Shown here: positions 1 through 8,204 of the stretch, piece after piece
Layout: each line of letters begins with the position of its first letter
Position numbering within the stretch: position 1 is the stretch's first letter
From: Opitutales bacterium
GTDB taxonomy: Bacteria; Verrucomicrobiota; Verrucomicrobiia; Opitutales; UBA953
Direction of reading: 5' to 3'
Length of the DNA stretch: 45,247 bases
Assembly (NCBI GenBank): GCA_024697185.1
Contig: JAILGB010000030.1
Coordinates: 1 to 45,247, forward strand
Notes under the pieces: generated by a model
Database searches by the model: none
Seen by the model: only the letters and a program-made list of their open reading frames with translations
What the model was told of the DNA's origin: nothing
Program-made: the position numbers and the translations under genes

Positions 1-237
1 TTTTTTAAAGTTTTTGTCCAACAGAGAAAATCTTCTCGTGAACGGGGGTGGGGTAATTCGATTTACATATATAATATTACCGCGTTTTTGTTTTTGTAAA
101 ACAAATTTTTAGATATTTTTCTGCTCCGCTGCCATTCATCGGGAACAAAACTGCCGGGTGAGCAAGCCGTTCCCGCTATGAATAAGATCGTTCCCGCGCA
201 CCACGACGCCGGCGGCGCTTCATTTGGCGGCGCTGTC

Positions 238-1032
238 TTATTTGCCCTTCTTTTTGGGTTCGGGAGGAAGTGCCTCCGGGAACTCCATCCCCTCTGCCAT
301 ATAACTGCACATTGAGCACATTCCCACATAAATGCCGTGCAGATACATACCGAGTTCCCGATTGCGGTCGAGCATCTCGATCGAGAGTTTGTTGATGCTC
401 TCGATAAAAAGGTCCTCTCCGGATGCCTTGTCCAAGAAGATATGCAGCCGCCCTCTCACGTCTTCGTCACAAAACTTCGCGCCGTTGGCGATCAGCTCGA
501 TCGCTTTATACATTTTCGCTTTGTCAAAAACGTCTCCCAATGCCAAAATAAGCTCCTTTTGCGCATAGACTCTGTCGTCAACTGTCATTTGATAAGGTTT
601 AACCTCGTTCATATCAAAGGTCTGATCAAAATCGTCTGGCGACCAGTCGATCCCGCACATCGCGTAGGCCTTCAAATCGTCCGCGAGTGCGTTCCCGTCA
701 CTGTGTTGGCAAAACGGGGTGAATTTGCCTTTCGCGTTTTTCAAAAGCCATTCATCGCCCGCGGCGTTGAGTTTGACGCGCCTTTTGTTTTCGCGGAGCC
801 ACAAATCTTGCAAATCGTGCAAGGGCGCCTGGTCGCAGAGCTCTTGTCCCGAATAGGTGGCGACAATTTTATCGTCCATAAGCATCGCGATGTTGCGGAC
901 ATCTTTTGGGCTAACGCCCTCCTGATCGTGGATGAGGGCGAAAGTCGAGCAAAAATCGCGAACGCCGTCAATGTGCTCAAAAGGAACGAGAATCGATCCG
1001 TTTTTAAATACAATGTTTCGTTTTGTTCTCAT
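238..1032 (-). CDS. Hypothetical protein, 264 aa
   Basis: I do not recognise a family. The protein has no signal peptide or membrane segment. It is acidic in the middle and ends in a short basic tail (PEPKKKGK). The C-terminal third is helical-looking and has a Cys/Met-rich stretch (GMCSMCSYM) near residue 240. It lies 49 nt downstream of the small YqaE-like gene and on the same strand, so it is probably the last gene of a three-gene unit starting at 1905. The ATG at 1032 is the first in-frame start. The long open frame on the opposite strand looks like a shadow. Confidence 0.75.
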   Translation of the reverse strand: MRTKRNIVFKNGSILVPFEHIDGVRDFCSTFALIHDQEGVSPKDVRNIAMLMDDKIVATYSGQELCDQAPLHDLQDLWLRENKRRVKLNAAGDEWLLKNAKGKFTPFCQHSDGNALADDLKAYAMCGIDWSPDDFDQTFDMNEVKPYQMTVDDRVYAQKELILALGDVFDKAKMYKAIELIANGAKFCDEDVRGRLHIFLDKASGEDLFIESINKLSIEMLDRNRELGMYLHGIYVGMCSMCSYMAEGMEFPEALPPEPKKKGK

Positions 1033-1081
1033 AGTGTTTGATTGTGTTAATGATTAAAAGATAAATTGTTCCCGTGACGCC

Positions 1082-1252
1082 TCAGTCCCGGTTCGTATTG
1101 TTCGCCTCGCTGCAATACAACAACGCGACCATGACGCCTGGGAGCCAGCCGCAGCTGGTCGCAAAGAGCGTGATGAAAAACGCGTCGCAACCCTTGTCGA
1201 TCACGGCGAGCGGCGGGAAAATAAAAACAAGCAGGACTTCAGTACAGCTCAT
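1082..1252 (-). CDS. YqaE/Pmp3 family small membrane protein, 56 aa
   Basis: This small gene matches the Pmp3/UPF0057 (YqaE) pattern. An N-terminal hydrophobic segment contains FPPLAV (residues 12-17), followed by a Gly-Cys pair at 21-22. A second hydrophobic helix carries the hallmark GWLPG (35-39) and ends in ALLY. Members of the family are about 50-residue, two-helix inner-membrane proteins linked to membrane potential and stress; the molecular role is unclear. Its ATG overlaps the stop of the upstream gene as ATGA, which suggests translational coupling. The hydrophilic tail after the second helix is short. Confidence 0.85.
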   Translation of the reverse strand: MSCTEVLLVFIFPPLAVIDKGCDAFFITLFATSCGWLPGVMVALLYCSEANNTNRD

Positions 1253-1905
1253 TTTTTGCCCTCCAAATCCACGGGATCGATACCAAGGCGGCGACAGATG
1301 CGTTTGTGGCGGGCAAATGTTTTTTTGAACATGTCTTTCTCCCAGACATAGGGATCTGGATCTAACATGATAATCCCGTTGAAAAATCCCGCGCGCTCCG
1401 CAGCTTTATCATTAAGAAAAAGCCAAAAATATCCCCGAAGCATCGTTTCAAAGGTCGGGGTGCGTTTCTTGGAGTATTTTTTACAGATCGGCCAATCTTT
1501 GAAACGAAGCTCATACATGATGAGAGAATCCGCGTAATATGTAGCCACGCCGATCGTAAGATCAAGATGATATCTACTGAAAAAAAAGTCCGTCCAAAAA
1601 CCAAGAATTGTTTCGGGATGTTCCAGTTCCCACGAAGAAAAACGAAAAATCTCCCTGCCTCCCTCCGAGACGATGAAATTGTCCTCTGCAAAATTTTTTT
1701 CATCTGCAAACTCCATGCGCAAATACTGCATATCCCGGAGAAACCACGCCAAACAGTTGTAGTGATAGCGGGTCTCGCCGTGCACCAACTCAAAATCGTG
1801 CTGGAGATAGAGCGGTTCCGTTTGGTTTTCCGCATCGTATTCAAAAACTTCGCGCATGAGTTCCCGCATTTTGCGGATATAAGAGACTTTGTCTGCCGAC
1901 AACAT
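1249..1905 (-). CDS. Hypothetical protein, 218 aa
   Basis: No family recognised. The protein is soluble, with no signal peptide, and is rich in aromatic residues (many F, Y and W). It has a basic C-terminus (residues about 195-218). It is the first gene of a unit with the YqaE-like protein (4-nt ATGA overlap) and the 264-aa hypothetical. Because such coupling often joins functionally linked genes, a membrane-associated role is possible, but this is only inference. Upstream is an AT-rich 278-bp intergenic region shared with the divergent secreted protein gene; I see no convincing promoter there. Confidence 0.75.
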   Translation of the reverse strand: MLSADKVSYIRKMRELMREVFEYDAENQTEPLYLQHDFELVHGETRYHYNCLAWFLRDMQYLRMEFADEKNFAEDNFIVSEGGREIFRFSSWELEHPETILGFWTDFFFSRYHLDLTIGVATYYADSLIMYELRFKDWPICKKYSKKRTPTFETMLRGYFWLFLNDKAAERAGFFNGIIMLDPDPYVWEKDMFKKTFARHKRICRRLGIDPVDLEGKK

Positions 1906-2183
1906 AAGACTATTGTTTTAAAAGGGTTAAAAACTAATTGATTTTTTTATCCAACGAAGAAAATTCACCGCGTAGGGGGCTTCGCTCTTTTTATCCTACG
2001 ACCAATTTATAATTTTGTCAAATTTTATCTGCGGGAACGCGGGAAATGGCGGGAACGCTTGCTGCGGGAACGCGCGTTTTAAATTTTTCTTAATTTTTTT
2101 GAAACATTTTTGAAAATCTTTCGTTTAACCTAATGAAGCGGCAAAAAGCCCTTCTCTTTTAACCATTCAAAAAACACATCGTT

Positions 2184-2768
2184 ATGAAAAAATTCATCGT
2201 TATTCTCTCGGCACTCATGATTGCTGGAGTTTCTGCCTTTGCTCAAGAAGCGACGCAGACGGCTCCCGCCAATGAGACCGCTGTCGAAAAAAGCTGCCCC
2301 GGCTGCGCCAAACGCGAAGCCTTGAAAAAGGCCTGGCAGGAGAAAATGGCTGCCCGCAAGGCGGTCTTCGAACAAATCCGCAATGCCGGAAAAGCTGCCG
2401 GCAAAGCGACCTATGACAAGCTGATCGCGGAAAACGGCGACAAGGAACTCACACCTGAAGCCCGTCGCGAGATTATGAAAAAAGCTTGGCAAGCCGGACT
2501 CGAAGCGTCCAAGGCGGAAGTGGAAAAACTCCGCGCAGAAGGCAAACTTCCCCAGCCGCGCCAAGGCAAAGTCTGCAAGCGTCCGGCTCCTCAAAAGCGC
2601 GCTTGCTGCTGCCCGTGCAACAAAGGCCCGCGTCAGGGTTTCCGCCCCGCTCCGCGCCAAGGCATGAAAAAGTGCGGCCATCGCCCCCACGGCAAATGCG
2701 GACCTCGTCCCGGCAAATGCCCCAAAGGCGCTCCCGAGCAGGCTCCTGAAGTTCCGGCAGCAGAATAA
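2184..2768 (+). CDS. Secreted Cys-rich, basic protein of unknown function, 194 aa
   Basis: An N-terminal signal peptide (basic MKKF, hydrophobic core, AFA-Q cleavage near residues 19-21) shows export. The mature part has three zones: a CPGC motif near residue 40; a charged, helical Lys/Ala/Glu-rich middle (about 45-125); and a C-terminal zone rich in Pro, Gly, Arg, Lys and Cys, with a CCCPC cluster near 145 and spaced HGKC/GPRPGKC elements. The Cys/His content suggests metal binding or disulfide cross-linking in the envelope, but no known family is evident. A terminator follows within 25 nt. The gene has no copy of the CGGGAACG repeat. Confidence 0.85.
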   Translation: MKKFIVILSALMIAGVSAFAQEATQTAPANETAVEKSCPGCAKREALKKAWQEKMAARKAVFEQIRNAGKAAGKATYDKLIAENGDKELTPEARREIMKKAWQAGLEASKAEVEKLRAEGKLPQPRQGKVCKRPAPQKRACCCPCNKGPRQGFRPAPRQGMKKCGHRPHGKCGPRPGKCPKGAPEQAPEVPAAE

Positions 2769-2792
2769 TCCGCCATTATAAATCAACAAACA

Positions 2793-2826
2793 AATGCGTT
2801 TCCGCCACGGGAACGCATTTTTTTTA
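2793..2826 (+). terminator. Rho-independent terminator after the Cys-rich protein gene
   Basis: An 11-bp stem, AATGCGTTTCC paired with GGGAACGCATT (one G-U pair) around a 5-nt loop, is followed by a run of T. The 3' arm carries the CGGGAACG repeat core. Confidence 0.85.
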
Positions 2827-2893
2827 TCGCTCAAATCTGCGGGAACGAAGCGCGTTGCCGTTCCCGTCACAAAAAAAACGGCGTTCCCGCAGA

Positions 2894-2925
2894 TAAAAAA
2901 ACGTTCCCGCAGATTTGCGGGAACG
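2894..2925 (-). terminator. Rho-independent terminator of the RRM gene
   Basis: Read on the minus strand, CGTTCCCGC and GCGGGAACG (2902-2910 and 2917-2925) form a perfect 9-bp stem around a 6-nt loop, followed by seven T. Both arms are copies of the genome-wide repeat in opposite orientation. Confidence 0.85.
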
Positions 2926-2972
2926 CTTGGAGTTTAAAATTCAATCGATTCTATTTGAAAAACGATTTGATC

Positions 2973-3476
2973 TTATTCGTCATTGTTTTGATCGCCCGGG
3001 CGAAACCCGCCGGAGCGGCGACCTCCGAAGCCGCGTCCGTGTGCGTTGGAAAATCCTCCGTCGCGGCGGCGAAAACCGCCAAAGCGGGAACGGCCGCCAA
3101 AGCCGCGATTCTCTTCTCCGTAAGCGCCGTCTTTTGAGGCAAATTCGCGATGACCGCCAAAATCGCCGCCAAAACGGGAATGACCGTATCCGCCACGGAA
3201 CGAACGACGTCTCGGCGACGGCTCTTCCGTCTTGGGACGGGCGACATTGACCACGAGGGCTCTGCCCATAAAATCGACATTGTGAGTGCGTTTGACCGCC
3301 TCTGCCGCTTCTTCTGTTGATGACATCACCACAAAACCGAAGCCGCGGGAACGTCCGTTGAACTTGTCAAACATCACTTCTGCGGATTCGACCGTGCCGA
3401 ACTGGGAGAAGTAATTTTTCAAATCGTCGCCTGTTGTCTCCCAAGAGAGATTGCCGACGAATAACTTATTATCCAT
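2973..3476 (-). CDS. RRM-domain RNA-binding protein, 167 aa
   Basis: A single RNA-recognition motif spans about residues 4-82, with RNP2 LFVGNL (5-10) and RNP1 RGFGFVVM (44-51). A Gly/Arg/Phe-rich tail follows (about 90-165) with many FGG, RGFGG and GGRR elements. Bacterial RRM proteins of this cold-shock/Rbp type bind single-stranded RNA, and the RG-rich tail resembles eukaryotic hnRNPs and cyanobacterial Rbp proteins. I chose the start at MDNKLF because it sits directly before RNP2; an upstream in-frame start would add nine residues. No SD is visible. The gene converges on the Cys-rich protein gene. Confidence 0.92.
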   Translation of the reverse strand: MDNKLFVGNLSWETTGDDLKNYFSQFGTVESAEVMFDKFNGRSRGFGFVVMSSTEEAAEAVKRTHNVDFMGRALVVNVARPKTEEPSPRRRSFRGGYGHSRFGGDFGGHREFASKDGAYGEENRGFGGRSRFGGFRRRDGGFSNAHGRGFGGRRSGGFRPGDQNNDE

Positions 3477-3726
3477 TGATGAACTATCTATTCTAAAAAA
3501 CAAAGCCTAATGTTCCCGACTATCGAGTTTCAAAACAACCTACTGCGGCCATTTTCCAATTCTGCTCTGCCAACCGGTAAACCGGTATTGCTACAATTCT
3601 CTCAAAAAAAACACGGATATGCAACGCTTAATCACGATAAAAAATGTAAAATCCGAAAAAACTTTGTGCACTTTTTCGGGAAAGAAAAAAAAGTTCGGAG
3701 CGCATCGATTTTTTTTGACGGCAAAA

Positions 3727-3752
3727 ACAAAAAAGCGCGTTCCCGCGCGCTT
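3727..3752 (-). terminator. Terminator after the TatD-like gene
   Basis: On the minus strand, AAGCGCG and CGCGCTT (7-bp stem, loop containing GGGAA) are followed by a T-rich run. The loop and stem edge contain the CGGGAACG repeat. The rest of 3504-3777 is AT-rich and shows no gene. Confidence 0.75.
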
Positions 3753-3777
3753 GAAAGGCAAAGACTTTTCCTTCGTT

Positions 3778-4434
3778 TTATGATTTGCCGCCTGCGGATT
3801 TTGAGGCGGGCGCCAGCGGGCTGTCGCTTTCGGGAAAAATCTTTTGGGCGGGAACGAGATTCAGGACTTCCTGCAGTTTTCGGGAAGGATTTTTGAGGTC
3901 TTTTTCCAAAAAGGAAAAAATGACGTTCCCGTCGCGACTCAAAAGTTTTTTTGCGATCTGCGCATTGCCGGAAAAGCGATGAAAATGCAAGGCGGTCGCG
4001 CGGTGTTGGGGCTTGTTGAGGATTTGTAAAATTTCGTTCCAGGCGCGGACGCAATGGACGGTGGCTTGGCGATTGAGCGTTCCCGCGAGGGAAAGTTGGA
4101 GGGTGAAGGCTTCGACTTGCGCTTCAAAATTTTCCCGGCATTTGTCGAGTCCGATTTCGCCGACTTGCGCTTCCGGATCTTCGATAAGAGCTTGGCGGAT
4201 GATTTGGATCTGGCTTTTAAAATCGTCTTTGACAAACCACGGGTGCAGTCCGTAGGCAATTTGCAGCCCGATATTGCGTTCCCGCGCGAGTAAGCGCAAA
4301 TCTCTCAGCCGCCCGATGTCAGCGGCTTGGGTCGCGCAGACAAAAATTTGCGTTCCCGCAGGAATTGTTTTTAGCAATTCGTCTGCGGGAACGTCGATAG
4401 ATTCAGGCAAATGCGCGTGAAAATCCACCTTCAT
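3778..4434 (-). CDS. TatD-family metal-dependent hydrolase, 218 aa
   Basis: The protein shows the TatD/amidohydrolase metal site in order: HAH (residues 6-8), GLHPW (62-66), GEIGLD (92-97, metal-binding Glu), HC (127-128), HFH (150-152) and ESDSP (202-206, where most members have ETDxP). TatD proteins are metal-dependent DNases/hydrolases of the TIM-barrel amidohydrolase superfamily. At 218 residues it is shorter than the usual 255-265. The start overlaps the stop of the upstream coiled-coil gene by one base (TAATG), indicating coupling. The physiological substrate is unknown. Confidence 0.85.
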   Translation of the reverse strand: MKVDFHAHLPESIDVPADELLKTIPAGTQIFVCATQAADIGRLRDLRLLARERNIGLQIAYGLHPWFVKDDFKSQIQIIRQALIEDPEAQVGEIGLDKCRENFEAQVEAFTLQLSLAGTLNRQATVHCVRAWNEILQILNKPQHRATALHFHRFSGNAQIAKKLLSRDGNVIFSFLEKDLKNPSRKLQEVLNLVPAQKIFPESDSPLAPASKSAGGKS

Positions 4435-5222
4435 TAGCGGCGCACATAGCGATGGCGGAGATCACGATTTTGTTGGTCGAGATCTTCACAACGCTCTTTG
4501 AGGTCTTCGATTTGCTTATTCAGTTTTTTGATGTTTTCCTCCAAGGATTTTTCGCGAGGATTTTTGGCGGCGTTTTCAATTTGCGCCTTCAAGGCTGCGA
4601 TTTCTTTTTGATAGGCTGCCTTTTCCTTTTGAAAATCTTCAAATTGTGCGAGGTTTGCAAACTGTGCGCGATCGAGCTGTTTGTTGAGGTCGGCGATTTT
4701 CGCGTCGCGCTCTTCGATCTGGCTGTTGCTTTGGATTTCCTTGTCTTCAACGACTTTCGCCTCTTGGCTGTTGCGGAGAGAGACGAGTTCGCCGTTCAAG
4801 GATTCGGAGCGTTCTTTTTCCGCCGCCAATTGTTGTTGGAGCTCGGAGATCTGGGCTTTTTTTGCCGTCAGTTCTTTTTCGGACTCCTCGCCGGACTTTT
4901 TGGATTTTTCGACTTCCTGTTTTGCCGCCTTGAGTTCTTTGTCGTTAGCGGCGAGTTTTTGTGTCAAGTCGTCATTTTTGACGGCGAGATTGTTGATGGC
5001 GGCCTCTTTTTCGGAATTTGCCTTTTTGTATTTGTCGAGATCGCGTTGGAGGGTCGGCAGTTCGGCAGTTTTTGCGCGGAGTTCGACATTGTTGTTGCGT
5101 GCCGCGTCCAATTCCTGCTTGATGCCGTCCGCGAGAACATAGATATAAACGACGGCGGCGACAGAAAGGCTGGTGATCAGGAGGCTGATGACGTTCACTT
5201 TTGAAAGTTTGTGCAGTTTCAT
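4434..5222 (-). CDS. Membrane-anchored coiled-coil protein, 262 aa
   Basis: One N-terminal membrane segment (about residues 10-30) is followed by a nearly uninterrupted Lys/Glu/Gln/Leu-rich coiled coil to the C-terminus (about 35-250), ending in a basic RHRYVRR. No catalytic domain is visible. Such proteins are often envelope or division scaffolds, but nothing here identifies a partner. The gene is coupled to the TatD-like gene by TAATG and lies only 99 nt after tsf, with a terminator between. It contains no copy of the CGGGAACG repeat. Confidence 0.8.
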   Translation of the reverse strand: MKLHKLSKVNVISLLITSLSVAAVVYIYVLADGIKQELDAARNNNVELRAKTAELPTLQRDLDKYKKANSEKEAAINNLAVKNDDLTQKLAANDKELKAAKQEVEKSKKSGEESEKELTAKKAQISELQQQLAAEKERSESLNGELVSLRNSQEAKVVEDKEIQSNSQIEERDAKIADLNKQLDRAQFANLAQFEDFQKEKAAYQKEIAALKAQIENAAKNPREKSLEENIKKLNKQIEDLKERCEDLDQQNRDLRHRYVRR

Positions 5223-5256
5223 TGTAAAAAAAATTTGGAGTTGCTTTTGTTTTATT

Positions 5257-5299
5257 TTAAAAAATGCGTTCCCGCAAGTTGTTTTTACGGAAACGCATT
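5257..5299 (-). terminator. Terminator of the rpsB-tsf operon
   Basis: A 12-bp stem is formed by AATGCGTTCCCG (5263-5274) and CGGAAACGCATT (5288-5299), with one wobble/mismatch. It is followed on the minus strand by a T-run. One arm is a repeat copy; the other differs from it by a single base. Confidence 0.85.
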
Positions 5300-5321
5300 C
5301 TCTTGTTTTTTTTCTTAAGGG

Positions 5322-5912
5322 TTATTCGCCGACGACATAGCGAACAAATCGGCGGATGACGATATTTTCGCCGGTCTTGGTGATTTGCTCGGTGATGAGA
5401 TCGTTGATGCTCTTCTTGTCGTCCATGACGAACGGCTGATCGAGGAGGCAGACTTCAGAGTAGAATTTCTTCAACTTGCCTTCGACGATCTTGGCGATCG
5501 CCTGCTCGGGCTTGCCGACGCACTGCGCCTTGACGATTTCGGCTTCCTTTTCAACTTCTTCCGCCGGGACTTCGGCGCTGGAGAGGAAGCGGGGAGCTGC
5601 AGCTGCGATGTGCATGCAGATCTTGTGCGCGAAATCCTTGAAGAGGTCGTTTTTGGCGACGAAATCGGATTCGCAGTTGATTTCGAGGATGACGCCGACT
5701 TTGCCGTTGCTGTGAATATAGGAGGAAACGAGTCCTTCCTTGGCGGCGCGTCCCGCTTTTTTGTCACGGGTTGCGATGCCCTTCTTGCGGAGGATTTCGG
5801 CAGCTGCGTCCATGTCGCCGTCGGATTCGACGAGGGCACGTTTGCAGTCCATCAAACCTGCGCCCGTGCGGGAACGCAAGTCATTAACAATCTGTGCTGT
5901 AATATTTGCCAT
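5322..5912 (-). CDS. tsf: Elongation factor Ts, 196 aa
   Basis: EF-Ts is the guanine-nucleotide exchange factor for EF-Tu. The N-terminal UBA-like domain has the signature LRSRTGAGLMDCKRAL (about residues 12-27). The core carries ESDFVAKND (about 83-91), the EF-Ts signature 2 region. At 196 residues it is the short form with one core subdomain, like Thermus EF-Ts and unlike the 283-residue E. coli protein. I placed the start at the ATG giving MANITAQ; an upstream TTG would add three residues. It follows rpsB by 26 nt in the classic rpsB-tsf order. Confidence 0.97.
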   Translation of the reverse strand: MANITAQIVNDLRSRTGAGLMDCKRALVESDGDMDAAAEILRKKGIATRDKKAGRAAKEGLVSSYIHSNGKVGVILEINCESDFVAKNDLFKDFAHKICMHIAAAAPRFLSSAEVPAEEVEKEAEIVKAQCVGKPEQAIAKIVEGKLKKFYSEVCLLDQPFVMDDKKSINDLITEQITKTGENIVIRRFVRYVVGE

Positions 5913-5938
5913 ATTAGTCAAATGTATGGAGGTTAATC

Positions 5939-6775
5939 TTATTCGGCCTTGGGAGCCGCTTTTTTGCTGCGACGACGAACAGGCTTGTTGATCGTCTTGG
6001 CGGGAGCGTCTTCGGTAGCGTTAAGCTCCTTGACGGCTTCAGCGGGATCGACGGTCGCCACTTCCTTTTTGGGAGCGACAAACTGCTTTGCAGCCGGACG
6101 GCGTGCAATGCCCGCTTCGATCGCGTCCTTGATCACGGAAACGATCAGACGGACGGATTTGACCGCGTCATCGTTGCCGGGAATCGCGTAAGTGACCTTG
6201 GTAGGATCCGAGTTGGTATCGACCAAACCGACAGTCGGGATGTGAAGACGATTGGCTTCGTTGACCGCGATCTCTTCGTTTTTGATATCGACGATAAAGA
6301 GGGCGCCGGGCAACTTGTTGAAAGTGCGGAGACCTTCAAAGCCGCGGTTCATGCGTTTCATCTGACGCTTGATGACCGCCACTTCCTTCTTGGGCATACC
6401 TCTGAATTCTTCTGCTTCGAGCTTGAGGTATTTGTTGTATTTTTCCAAAGAAGTTTTGAGTGTCTCGAAATTAGTCAGGCAGCCGCCGAGCCAGCGGTTG
6501 ACGGCATAGGGCATTCCCGTTTGGGTAGCCGCGTCGCGGACGAGCTCCTGAGCCTGGCGTTTTGTCGCCACGAGGAGAATGTCTTTGCCGGAAGCGACCG
6601 TTTCTTCGACAAACTTGGTCGCCGCTTCGAGAGCATTGTAGGTTTTTTCGAGGTCAATGATCGAAACATTGCCTTCGTGCTTATAGACGAACTCGCGTGA
6701 TTTCGGGTTCCAACGGCGAAGTTGGTGACCGATGTGAACGCCTGCGTCGAGGAGATCTTTGGGTGTGATATTCAT
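5939..6775 (-). CDS. rpsB: 30S ribosomal protein S2, 278 aa
   Basis: S2 binds the 30S head-body junction. Typical signatures are seen: GVHIGHQLRRWNPK at residues 12-25 and RWLGGCLTNF around 95-104. The conserved central segment contains FIVDIKNEEIAVNEA. After about residue 225 there is a non-conserved Ala/Lys/Pro-rich basic tail, common in S2 of many phyla. It is the first gene of rpsB-tsf. The upstream 195 bp contains an AT-rich TATAAATTAT stretch about 50 nt before the start, which may be the -10 region. No copy of the CGGGAACG repeat lies in this gene. Confidence 0.98.
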   Translation of the reverse strand: MNITPKDLLDAGVHIGHQLRRWNPKSREFVYKHEGNVSIIDLEKTYNALEAATKFVEETVASGKDILLVATKRQAQELVRDAATQTGMPYAVNRWLGGCLTNFETLKTSLEKYNKYLKLEAEEFRGMPKKEVAVIKRQMKRMNRGFEGLRTFNKLPGALFIVDIKNEEIAVNEANRLHIPTVGLVDTNSDPTKVTYAIPGNDDAVKSVRLIVSVIKDAIEAGIARRPAAKQFVAPKKEVATVDPAEAVKELNATEDAPAKTINKPVRRRSKKAAPKAE

Positions 6776-6927
6776 AATGAATGGCTCCGTATTTCTGCGC
6801 CTACCAGCGAACGCGAAACATTGGATAATTTATATTTTAACGGTTGTTTTATTGATTAAAACTTTTCTCTGGTCGCAAAAAGTTTTGTTAAAGGAAATTA
6901 AATCATTTTTTTTGCAAAAAAGCAAAT

Positions 6928-6957
6928 AAAAAACGCGCACGGAGCCGTGACGGGCGT
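6928..6957 (-). terminator. Terminator after the DUF362 gene
   Basis: On the minus strand, a hairpin with stem CACGG/CCGTG and outer ACGC/GCGT pairs is followed by a run of six T. A repeat copy lies immediately upstream. This ends the purA-DUF362 unit. Confidence 0.65.
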
Positions 6958-6970
6958 TCCCGCAAAAGCT

Positions 6971-8161
6971 CTATTTTCCGGAGGCTTCGTCCTTGGGGCG
7001 GACCAGGTTGATTTCTTCGGGAACGCAGCTTCCCAGGGATTTTTCCCCCTTGCTCGCCAATGCGAAAACGGGAGGTTCGGGCAAAATCAGTTCGAATCCG
7101 CGTTTTTGGCGGGCGGCATTGACGCGCTGCCACATAATAAAGTCGAGCACGACGGGGTTGGCGGAGAGCCAGAGGGATTTTTCGGAAACCGCATAATTGG
7201 CGTTGAACGCCGGTCCGCCGATAAACTGGTATTTTTCGAGCGACAAAATCGACAGTTCGCATTTGTCTCGCAACTCCGGTGTCGTCGCCACTGTGTAAAC
7301 CATATTGACGGCATTGGCGGGATTGTCCAAAAAGCGCCGCTGATTGCTGACGCTCCACAAGGTGGCGTTTGCCAACGCTCCCGAAATCCCGAGGGAACGG
7401 CTGTCGCAAACGACCGGGAGGGAGATCCAAAAATCGACTCCGAACATAAGGGGAATCGGATAAAAACTTTTCCGTTCGTTTTCGATCGACTCCTCATCCG
7501 CCCGATAATAGGCGTCGGCGTCCTTGGAGGGCAACGCGCATTCGAAAAACCAGCGGGCGTCGTAAAATTTTCCCGTGTCCAATGCGATTACCGGCGAGCC
7601 CTGCCAGACAAAATCGCCCGACTTGCGCCGGAATGGCGGCAAATAGCCGGTCTGCCGCATTGTTTTTTCTTGCAGGCCGACAATATAAATGTCTTCCTTG
7701 GCGAAACCGCGCCTGACGAGCGCGTCGCGCGTCGCCAATGTCAAATTTTTGGGAGTTTCAAGCCCTCGCCCGGACTCGGCATAAATTTTCAAGGCGCATT
7801 TTTTCGCCTTGCCGGGAACGAGTTTTCTCCCCGTTGTCCGCTCATAGGCCGCCAGAAGCCGTTCGACTTCCTCCGCATAGGCGTTTTGTGAAAAATCCGC
7901 CAGGTCGCTTTCAAAAATAAACGCGCGGTGCGGTTCCGGATAAACTTTTTTTGCCGCTTCTTCGGGAACGCTCGCTGAAACGTCATTTATGGTTTCCGCT
8001 CCCGACGTGATTGTCAGTTGCGGGAACGAGCTAAAACTTAAATCTTCCGTTCCCGACAAATTTTCACCGGAACCGACGATCGACTGATAAAAATTTTTGT
8101 CTTCTTCGGCGACAAGCGTCAATGGCAAAAGCGCCAGGAGCGGCAAAAATTTTTTGATCAT
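6971..8161 (-). CDS. Secreted DUF362-family protein, 396 aa
   Basis: The C-terminal two-thirds matches the DUF362 pattern: a segment like RRGFAKEDIYIVGLQ, then VDFWISLPV, then SLGISGALAN and VSNQRRF (where the family reads as an inter-domain LKN/LG motif), then an ISxLEKYQFIGGP-like segment and a final SANPVVLDFIMWQR. Functions in DUF362 are largely unknown; some members are fused to ferredoxin domains, and none is seen here. An N-terminal signal peptide (residues 1-18, LVA-E) places it outside the cytoplasm. I chose the ATG giving MIKKFL over an upstream TTG. It lies 43 nt after purA on the same strand. Confidence 0.75.
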   Translation of the reverse strand: MIKKFLPLLALLPLTLVAEEDKNFYQSIVGSGENLSGTEDLSFSSFPQLTITSGAETINDVSASVPEEAAKKVYPEPHRAFIFESDLADFSQNAYAEEVERLLAAYERTTGRKLVPGKAKKCALKIYAESGRGLETPKNLTLATRDALVRRGFAKEDIYIVGLQEKTMRQTGYLPPFRRKSGDFVWQGSPVIALDTGKFYDARWFFECALPSKDADAYYRADEESIENERKSFYPIPLMFGVDFWISLPVVCDSRSLGISGALANATLWSVSNQRRFLDNPANAVNMVYTVATTPELRDKCELSILSLEKYQFIGGPAFNANYAVSEKSLWLSANPVVLDFIMWQRVNAARQKRGFELILPEPPVFALASKGEKSLGSCVPEEINLVRPKDEASGK

Positions 8162-8204
8162 GGGTGGTCTCAAATCTGTTTTGACGGGAACGGGTGAAAA
8201 CGCC

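Noticed and set aside
1-237. Possible gene in the left end of the window
   Set aside because: AT-rich with a TATATAATATT stretch and two repeat copies, but no coding frame with support; the minus-strand frame across 63-329 overlaps the real gene and is not protein-like.
337-1041. 234-codon open frame opposite the 264-aa hypothetical
   Set aside because: Neither strand has a known family, but the minus-strand frame fits the operon with the YqaE-like gene and has a more protein-like composition.
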